Notes under the pieces: model-generated
What the model saw: the letters and a program-made list of their open reading frames with translations, nothing else
What the model was told of the DNA's origin: nothing
Database searches by the model: none
Part shown: one piece after another, positions 28,664-38,600 of the stretch
Layout: every line of letters begins with the position of its first letter
How positions within the stretch are numbered: the first letter of the stretch is position 1
Source: CAZQEZ01 sp964592475
GTDB taxonomy: Bacteria > Bacteroidota > Bacteroidia > Cytophagales > Cyclobacteriaceae
Length of the DNA: 55,986 nucleotides
Direction of reading: 5' to 3'
Assembly: GCA_964592475.1 (NCBI GenBank)
Contig: CAZQEZ010000007.1
Span: 1 to 55,986, forward strand
Program-made: the position numbers and the translations under genes

Positions 28664-29593
28664 TTAAAAATATGCCGGACCCGGGCACATGCGATGATGT
28701 TTTGGAGCAAAAAGATTGAGCCTGTAGTTTACCATAACCTCATGCGTACCTTGTGCATAATTACTAAGTTCGGAAATTACATAATCATAAGCATAGCCAA
28801 ATCTCAAGAAATCATTGAGTTGAATTTCGAACATGCCAATAAAACTATCTCCTTCTCGGTAAGATACTCCCAAATTGATAGCATCATCGATAAAAAGGTT
28901 AGCACTTATGTCATAGGCAACTGGCATTCCCTCTTCAATTCTCAACAAACCGGAGGGCTTAAGTTTAAGGTTTTCCGAAAGCTCCAACACTTTTCCGATA
29001 GTGAAATAATAATACCTCGATTCTTCTATATTTCGTATAACATCTAATTGCTTAAAATTGCGATTTTTTATGATGTAAGGAATAGACAACCCTGCATAAA
29101 AATTTTCAGTAAAATAGTAAAGGCCGGTTCCAAAGTTTATCTTAAATCGAGTAATCTGATCATTTAAAATAGGATCAGAAGCAGTTGATAAATTTAATTC
29201 ATTAAAATTACTGGTAAGATTGTTAAACCCGGCTTGCAATCCCATGCTTAATTTTCCTACTGGTAATTTTAAATGATAGGCGTAACTAAAGTAAGCCCCC
29301 AAATCATCATGTACTCCTATTTTATCATTAGTGACTACCAGGCCTAACCCAATATTTTTATTTTTTACATTCGAATGGATGGCCATAGTGCTTACACGTG
29401 GTGCTCCATCTAGGTTTACCCATTGGTTGCGTAGCATACCCGTGGCACTAAAATAGCCATTGGTGCCTGCGTAAGCAGGGTTGAGCACTAAACCATTAAA
29501 CATGTACTGAGAAACTACAGGTTTTTGCTGGGCATTGGCACAATGGCTACTAACTACCATTATCAGCGAGAAGAAAATTAAATATTTATTCAT
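28664..29593 (-). CDS. PorP/SprF-family type IX secretion protein
   Basis: This 309-aa outer-membrane beta-barrel-type protein has a signal peptide (MNKYLIFFSLIMVVSSHCANAQ). The family signature is right after cleavage: a QKPVVSQYMFNGLVLNPAYAG-type stretch, then RNQWVNLDGAPRV, then alternating Gly/aromatic strands to the end. In Flavobacterium johnsoniae, SprF is needed for secretion of the giant adhesin SprB encoded next to it, and PorP is a related T9SS component in Porphyromonas. Here the gene starts 11 nt after the stop of giant protein 4 and is followed 127 nt later by giant protein 3, which is the sprB-sprF layout. It is therefore likely the cargo-specific partner for at least protein 4 and possibly for all four paralogues, since no other copy is in the window. 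Confidence 0.9.
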   Translation of the reverse strand: MNKYLIFFSLIMVVSSHCANAQQKPVVSQYMFNGLVLNPAYAGTNGYFSATGMLRNQWVNLDGAPRVSTMAIHSNVKNKNIGLGLVVTNDKIGVHDDLGAYFSYAYHLKLPVGKLSMGLQAGFNNLTSNFNELNLSTASDPILNDQITRFKINFGTGLYYFTENFYAGLSIPYIIKNRNFKQLDVIRNIEESRYYYFTIGKVLELSENLKLKPSGLLRIEEGMPVAYDISANLFIDDAINLGVSYREGDSFIGMFEIQLNDFLRFGYAYDYVISELSNYAQGTHEVMVNYRLNLFAPKHHRMCPGPAYF

Positions 29594-29604
29594 AACAGGT
29601 TATT

Positions 29605-32600
29605 TTATCTTACAAGTTCTAAGTACCCGGTTTTGGGTACATTTCCATCTTTTAAATCAATTACATAATAATAGGTGCCAATTGGCAGCATGCCGTTATC
29701 CAGGTACATTCCTTTGTTTCCTCTGCCATTAAAATGGTTCACATCGTTATCATAGTTGTTCATTTCATACACAATGTCACCGGAGCGATTATAAATTTTT
29801 ACGTTATTGTTCCAGAATTCCTCAATACAATCAACAACAAACCAATCATTAGCACCATCACCATTGTCAGAGATACCATTGAATATCCTGATATCAGAGC
29901 TGATGGTAAAGTCTTGAGTTGCGCTACATTCGAAAATTGTATTTGCTGTTACAGAATAATCTCCAGCAGATTGGTTTAGAATAGAAGGTCCATAGCTATG
30001 TAAGTAACCATCATCCCACTCGACATCATTTATTGCAGCACCATTAGTTATTACCAGGTATGCTGCTCCATTTTTCATTTTACAGGTTTCATTTTCTACC
30101 ACCACGTCAAATTCAGGGTATACACGCTTATCTAAAATAGCCACAACTGTAGCCGGAGAGATACACCCGGTTTTTTTATCTGTCGCAGTCACTGCATAAT
30201 CGCCCTGATCTAAATCATCCATTACCGGACCTGAAAAATCAGGACTGTTGGACACTTGACTACCAAAGTACCAATTGAAATTGTGATTGTAATAAACATT
30301 ATTTACCGAAGCATTTAATTGTCCATTGGGACTTACGCAATGAGTAAGGTGATTAATAATATTAACATCTGGCGATGGTACAGGAGCTATTTCTTCAGTT
30401 AAGTCAATGGCCTCGCTATCATCTGCACATCCGGAAATTAGATGAGTAGCATTGGCTTTGTAGCTTGCCACCGGCAATTGCGTGATGATATTGCCTGTTC
30501 CTATGCTATTACTTTCGTCTGGCAATTGGTACCACTCTACAAAGTAGAATGAAATATCATCATTGGTGATTTCTGCCATTAATTGACCTGTTGGCCTATC
30601 TATGTAGCAATTGCGTTGAGGATTTATCTGACTCAATAGTACATCCGGATATCGCAATATATCATCTACCACTACGGTATCTACGGCATATCTATAGCTA
30701 TCTTTATTATCTACAGCCACTACATAATAGGTGCCACCGTTTAATCCATTGTTAAGTAACCTGCCGGTAAAATCCGGTGTGCCAGATGGATACAATGGCT
30801 GATCAATGTACCAATAGTAGGTGTAGGTAGAGCTATTATCTGTAACACTTGCCAGTGCTCTACCGTTCGGGTCAATGCAATAGGTATTAGGTGCAGAAGA
30901 ACTCACGATCATAAGGGGCGTAAGCCTTTTTTCAACTTGCATAATCATAATACTTTCACAATTAGTAAGATTGTTTCTTACCCACACGGTATGATACCCA
31001 TCGGTTAATCCTGTAGTAGTAAATTTATCATTGTTGCTACTCAATAATGTGCCGGATAGGTCAGTACCTCTATACCAACGTACTTCATAATTAGGCATAG
31101 ATCTCATATATTTATTGGTAGTGTTTCCATCCACTGTAATGGTAAGTTCCCCGTTGTGCTGATTAATATCAGGGTTGTAACTACTTTGTGGTATGGCTAG
31201 CACCAGGTCAATTTCCGGTAATGTGCTATTGTCTTCTATTTTCACTTCTACCGGCAAAGATTGCAGTGCCAAGGTCCTTTCCTCTGCAATCACATAATAG
31301 GTGCCACTGGTTAGTCCAGTGATCGTATTGCCTCCCGCATTGGCTCCATCTGTTGTGGTAATCAATGAACCGGCCTCCGTGTCATTTATATACCAATGGA
31401 AGTAATAGCTACTTAATAATTCAGGATTGCTATTGATACTTATATCTGTTACACTTATAGTTCCGTCACCGGGTGCACAAATGGTAGAGGGGGTATTGGA
31501 AACGATTATTTCCGGTTCGGGTATATCTTCCTGTACAAATGAAGTTACTCGCGTACTACAATTAGTTACTGTATTTGTCAATTTTAAAGTAAATGTGCCA
31601 CCAGGTTGATCCACGATTGTATGATCAGTTAGTGCAAATCCAGTTGTCACACTATCACTTTCATGAAACCAGGTGAAGTCATATGTGTCCACACTGCTAT
31701 CTGTTTCCCGGGCTTCACCTAGCAAAGAACCAGTAGGGGTAGCCGGAGGAGCTTTACTTCGTTGTATGCTCAACACGGTAATTTTTGCTAGGGGATCCAT
31801 GCTTATATCATCCACCAAAACTTGAAGTGTATCTGAAATACAATCAGTATCGGTATTTCGCGAGGTTAAATAATAAGTGCCCGCGGCTAAATCGGTAAAT
31901 TGTATGCCATTACCAGCATTGCCTATGGCATTAAATGAATCATCGAATAAACTATTGTCATAAATAATGGCCGGATCGTATACATTATCCTCACTTACTT
32001 CATTGACCACTACAGTGCCATTGGGCAAACAAATAGTTTGATCTGTTACATTTTGATCTGTTATGGTTATATTTTTAGGCACGTCGTTTAGCGTGGTAGA
32101 TCTGGTGAATACACAACCTAAGCCAGGCGATGTATTATCTACAATGGTCAAATGATATTCGCCTTCTACCAGGTTTGCTAAGCTATTGGTGCTACCTATA
32201 GGATTATTGGCGTCATCTTCCCAACCGAAAGAATAATCAGGATTGAATAAAACGCCACTTTCATACACATCTGCAGTCAGCTCGCCTTTTCCATTTGTAT
32301 TACAACTCCAATCAGGTATTTGTGAAAAAACAATAGCTGGTGGTATGATCACTTTATCTATTTTAACTCCTTTGTAGGGAGAAAAACATTTTGTAATGTC
32401 GTGTTGCACACGCAGAAAGTAATAACCACTATCTAAACTTGCATAAGGATTTCCAGTGCTTAGCCCTATTTTGTTTACATCATATAATTCTTTTAAGGTA
32501 TAATTGGCTAATGCATCGGCAGTTCCATCATAATTTATTCCGGTGATTTCAATGCTGCCGTTACCCGCGCTACAATCTGTCTGATTTGCTTTATCAATAG

Positions 32601-35600
32601 TGCTTACCACGATGTCCGGATTGTCCTCAGCGATATTAAAAGTTCTCACACTGATACAATTCAGGTTTTGATTACTTGCATCTGCATCTTGTATTTTTAT
32701 AGTATAACTGCCACTGCTTAAATCATATGCCTGATGCGCGGTTGCATAACCGGCAGGTTGTAATTGATTGGCAGCATTTAAAGTATCTGCGCCACGGTAC
32801 CAGGTAAAATTATACCCGGCAAGTTCGGAAGCGCTACCTCCGGTAGCAGTCTCATCTACTGCTCCATCTATACTTCCACTACCAAATAATGGATTCATGG
32901 GGTCATCACAATAAATATCATTTACAAGCGAAGTAGCCATTATAACCGGATCAACGGTAACATCTAAAATTTGCCGGCTTATGGAAGCCTCGCAAGCTGT
33001 AGAATCATTTACGGCTATCACCTGATAATTGGCTGCCACTAAGCTATTGAAAGGATCTTCCAAATTGCCGGCTCCTGAGTTACTTGGGGCTAAGTCCGTA
33101 CTCATATTTGCCTGATCAAATAGTTGGATAGTATAGGTGAATGCAGGATCTACCACACCATCTTCTAATATATCACCGGTACCCAGCGTACCATTAGCTG
33201 GAGTACAGTTTGTTTGATCAGTTGCAGCAGTACTGGCAAATGTGAGGTTTCTTTGATTCAAGATAAGCGATTGACTCATAATAGTATCGCAGCGGCTTTG
33301 ATTATTATATGCTCTTAATACATAGGTTTCACCGGTATTATTTTCGGCTAATCCAGCCTGGAAAGTTGAATCACTGGTTACATAAGTTCCGTTGCCAATA
33401 AAGTTAGCAGCGGTAGTATCATTGAGGTACCAGGAGAAAGTGTATCCTGCCGCATCGCCAGTGCTGGTAGTAGCGGTGGCTGCCAGGAACCCATTGGGGT
33501 TGGAGGGGTCGCAACTGTAATTGTCAGAAGCAGTGATACTGGCTACAGGATCGGCCGATTGTTGCAGTAGTTCGATGACCATTGGATAGGAAAAACAGTT
33601 ATTACCTTCCACCACATCTTCAATCATTACCGTGTAAACTCCGGCGGCTAATCCTGAAAATACCGGTGCCGCTGCAGTGTCGGCAAAAGAAACTGTTTGG
33701 ATAGGTGTTTTGCCATCACCGATTGTATGGTATCCCTCATACAATGTATAATTATAAATAATATGGCCGTAAACAGCTTGCGCTGAGTCGACCACCACTC
33801 CGGCTGCAATTTCGCCATCGAATGGAGCTTCACAATAATTTACATTGGATGAATCCACTAATACCAGTGAATCGTAATTGTGAAGATTTCCGTAGGGCAA
33901 AAAGAATGTTGTGTCTTTTTCGCAGCCGTCCGTATTGTTGGAAACTAATACATTATAAAAACCATAAAATAGATTCGATTGATAGTCTATACCCGATGTA
34001 CTTGTTACGGTATCGTGTGGCGTGTTATTCCACTGCCAATAAAAAGTAAAATCAGTACTGGTACCACTGGCAGTTGAGGCAAATGCAATAACCTCACCAT
34101 CATTGGTACTACAATCACTTGGTATGCTAATTACAGTACCATTTAAATTGATGGCATCGGTACTATCCGCCACGGTAGCAACGTATGGGTTTTGAGACCA
34201 GCATTGTGTGCTATCAACATAGGCCATTACCGCGTATTTTCCCGGTTCCAAATTTGTCCAATGTGAATCCAAATGATCTTCTGTAGGCTTTACATTTTCA
34301 CCTTCATACCAGTAAAAAGTATGCCCTGCCTGAATGCCGCCTACATTGGCTAACACTTCGCCATCGAATGGGCTACACTGAGTGGCTTCCTGAGCAGTAG
34401 CATTGGGTACCGGATAAGCTAATACCGTTTGAACTATTTGCTCGGCGGTGCTTTGGCAGCCCGAAGTCTGATCGGTCACCTTTACAGTATAAGTAATATC
34501 GGTAAGTCCGCTAATGGTGGCAGTATTGGTAATGGAATCTGCCAAACTGGTACTTTGACCTCTGAACCAGGCAAAATCGTATCCGGAAGTTGTGAAACCA
34601 CTGCCATCAGAACCTTCGGCCATTAACGAGCCATTATGATCATTGGGATCAGTGCTACATGAGGTTTGGTCATTTAATGTAGTAATATTTACCAATGGTG
34701 GTACATTTACTTTTACAATATTGAAATAGGCAGGTGCTGATTCACATTGAGTATCATTGTTGCGCACTATAAGTTCATAAGTTCCAGCTGACAGAGAATC
34801 AATGTCGGCGGTAGTAGCATTAAATCCATTGGTATTGCTCCATTGGAAAGAATAACCACCCACAGGTTCTGTAGCTGGGGCTTTGGGCAATATCATGTAA
34901 GGCGAGCTAATTGCATCTATGGTACCATTACCCGGCTCAACGCAATATTCATCATCTGTAACAACCGCGGCAGTTTTATCTATTTGCGGGTATGCCAGGT
35001 TTTCAGAAAGGAAAATACTGGTAGTGTCTACACAGCGAGAATCTAAATTAGTAACAATCGCATAGTAAGTTTGTGAGGCTAAATTGTTCATTTGGCTGGA
35101 GCCAGCAGTTAAAACCGATTGCAGATTGGTAAATGAATTATCGAACCATTCCATTTGATATCCACTGGTAGGCTCGCCGGAAGCTGTGGTTGAAGTCAAC
35201 GTCAGTTGACCATTTTCGCCTATACAGGCAGTTTGTTCCTGATCTATTGAGAAATTAGACGCAGGAGCAACGCTATTGTTGCCTACAGTGGCAACTACCA
35301 AAGGTGAATTACATTTAGTATCATTGTTAGTAACAGATAGTTGGTAGTCACCTTCCATCAGGTTGCTTAACACGGGGCCTGTTTCACTTAACGGATTGCC
35401 GGCAGCATCATACCAATTATAAGTATAGCCATTAACCGGCTCTACACCAGGAGCGGGAGTTGAAACTGCAGCAGAAGCGTCAATTGCGCCATTGCCAGGA
35501 GCTGAGCAATTGGAATTGTCAGTAATGGCCAAATTTACCAGATTAACTCCTGGCAGTGTTTCTATATTATTTAAGAATTGATCGAGCGTAGATTTACAAG

Positions 35601-38600
35601 TGGTGGTTTCATTAGTTACCGCTATTCTAAAAGTATTGTTACCTTCCAATGAATCTACGGTTAAACCGGTGGTACCATCTTGATTTCTAATTGAGTCAAG
35701 ACTATTACTTGATAGTTCATTCGGGCCCCTGAAAAACTCAAATTTATAACCGTTGGCTGGTTCTGTGATGCTTGAAGCAGTGGCCAGAATCTCGCCATTG
35801 GCAAATGTAGGAGTACAGCTGGTAGCAGTTTGTACTACAGTTGCATTTATTACCGGAGGGTCAGGAATAAGTTCTACAGAATCAGTTTTTGGTGGCGACT
35901 CACACAATGTGGCCTCATCCATCACAACTACTGTATAATAGCCAGGCGTTAAATTGTTATATTCGTAGCCATTAATAGCATTGCCAGTGAATTGAGGGGG
36001 TGAATTGGCATTGATTCCATCGCTCCACTTAAAGACATAACCTGCATTGGCGCCATCATAATCAGCCCAAATTCTACCATCTGTCACTGTAGAGTCGCAG
36101 GAAGTAATGTTTTGTTTGGCTATATTTATTTTACTTAGTTCCGGAAAAGTCAAGCTATCCTTCAAATAGATTTCTTGAGCTGTTTCGCAAGTACTGGCAT
36201 TATGCTTCAATACTACTGTGTACCAGCCTGCCTCCAGGCTGTCTACTGATGTTTCGTTAACTGCTATTTTGTTGATTTCCAGCGAGTTTTGCCCTCTAAA
36301 CCATTTTATATTGTGAGGTCCTGATGAACCTGTGCTAATCGATAGTTGCCCATTGGGTTGAGTAGGATCACAAGAAGTTTGAGGTGCATCTACTTGAGGC
36401 GTAAATATTGGGTACTGTACATCTCTTTCTACGCTATCGGTAGCAATGATCGATCTACAGCCATTAGATTTTAAAATAGCCACACCTGAATAAACGCCAG
36501 TATCTAATTTACTTAATATTGCTTTATCTTCACCTAAAATTTTTACCGATGTAGTATCTGCACCTTCGTACCAATTAAAATACACATCATTGTTGTTGAG
36601 ACTTGTGCCTTTATCTGTTTGGTTGACAAATGCCTCTATGGAACCATCCGGATTAGGTCCGCATTTAGTTAAAGGACTGCTTTGAGTTGAATCAATAACT
36701 GGATATTCAGCTGTGGAAGTTATGGTTCCCGAACCTATTCTTATACAGCCATTGATTGGATTTTGAACCAAAACAGCATAGGTAAATGGTATAAGGTTAG
36801 TTACCGAATCGGAAATACTTACCACACTATCACCATATACCATCGGTCCGCTCCACCAGGTAAAATCGAAATTGATTGATGGATCTTTGGTTACATTTTG
36901 ATAACTGCCGCCAGTATCACGCTCCCATACTTCCAGCTTAAGCGCACCATTGGGGTTACGGCAATCGTCGTGAATATTGGTTTGATAAACAGAAAGAGAA
37001 TCGATATCGTCTTGTTCAAGTAGTATTTCTACCTGGGCAGTATCTGAGCCACATTGTTCTATAATATGCTTACCAGTGATAAAATAGGTGTCAGTGCCCA
37101 TTGAAACATAAGTAGATCCGGTAAATACTGAATCAATGCTACCACCATTGTCTTTAAACCAGGTAAATTCGTAATCACTGATTTCTTTCACTCCATTTTT
37201 CATTACAAACGCGCTCGCTTTTCCATTATCAGGAATAGAATCGTAACACTTATCGTTATGTGATAATATCTCCGTGCTGATATTGAATGGTAATATCTTT
37301 ACCATTTTAGAGAATAAGTTATTGGTATTATCACACTCTAATATGGTATTAGGATCATTTAACCGAATATACAAAGTGAAATCTGTTGCTTTACCAATTA
37401 CCAGCATACTATCTACGGTTACTTTGTTGCCGGGATTAAGCGTTTGAATATAATAAGTGGATGTATTTAGAAAATTTGTAGATGGATCTAAAGGATCACC
37501 ATCATAAAAGGATACATTCAAGGTGTCATCAATAGCAAGATCTCCATTGTTGATAATATCAAAAGAAATATAAAATTCACTATTGGGACAGGTAGGAGGT
37601 AATATTTTAATGCTCGAATCATCCAGTGTAAGGTCAGGAGTAGCATAGTTAGGGCAGCCTGAATTGTCCAGTTTAGGGGACTGATTCAGGAATGAATTTA
37701 AAGGCCGCACTGCTCCCGGAATCGGATTGCCACTGGCGTCTAGTGTATCGCATAAAAAGTTGGAGAAAACAGCATGTTGGCTGGTTTGCTCTATTGGTAT
37801 GGTAAGATCATCTTCTACATTCACATTAAAATATCCATGTTGATTCCACACTGGTCTTGATGGCACCCATAATTGACCATCAGCATGATAGGTTCTTACT
37901 TCACCCTCTATTGGTTGATCCCAGGGATACCCGTCAGCGCTACACACCACACAAATTTCAGTGGCCCCATCGCCATTCACATCGGCTACTATTGGGTATT
38001 CAACCAGCGTTTTTGATTTACAGTCAATAGGTATATTAGCTGCTAATCCATCACCATCTATTATATAAAGGTATTGTTCATCTCGGTAAACCGTTTCAAA
38101 TTTACCATCACCATTAAAGTCAAAGATAGTAGTACCGGTAATGCCGGAAGCTGACTCTACAATTTGTTTACTCCACATTTGATTCCAATTTTCATCCAAT
38201 GCATATAAATGCTTTCTGGAAACAAACGTCACATTGAGCTGACCATCCCCATCTATATCAGCAATATTGAGCCTACTGGTACCCAGTGCCCAATCGAATG
38301 GTACTACAAAAAACTGAGAGGTGCTATTTTTAACATCCCAAAAGAACACGGTAGTGGGCCCGTTGAGGCTATCGAGCGCTCCGGAGCATATTACATCCAG
38401 GTAACCATCTTGATTATAATCAGCCACACTGGTAGAGCTGTTGTTAGGAGCCCAGTTTTTACCGGTAGTTTTCACATAATATCTAGGCAGGGTTTGAGCT
38501 ACAGTTTTGGTGCCACTGGCTATATCTACATTATAAATAGTACCACCGGCTATCAATTCTAAGTTTCTATCACCTAAAATATCAACTGCTACAGGACCAG

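Noticed and set aside
4250..37260. Possible CRISPR or tandem DNA repeats inside the giant genes
   Set aside because: The units are coding, about 280 bp long, diverged at DNA level and have no short identical repeats with unique spacers.
4091..38562. Many plus-strand frames of 60-138 codons within the giant genes
   Set aside because: All are antisense shadows of the repeat-coding minus strand: no signal of a known family, no promoter boxes, and low-complexity composition.
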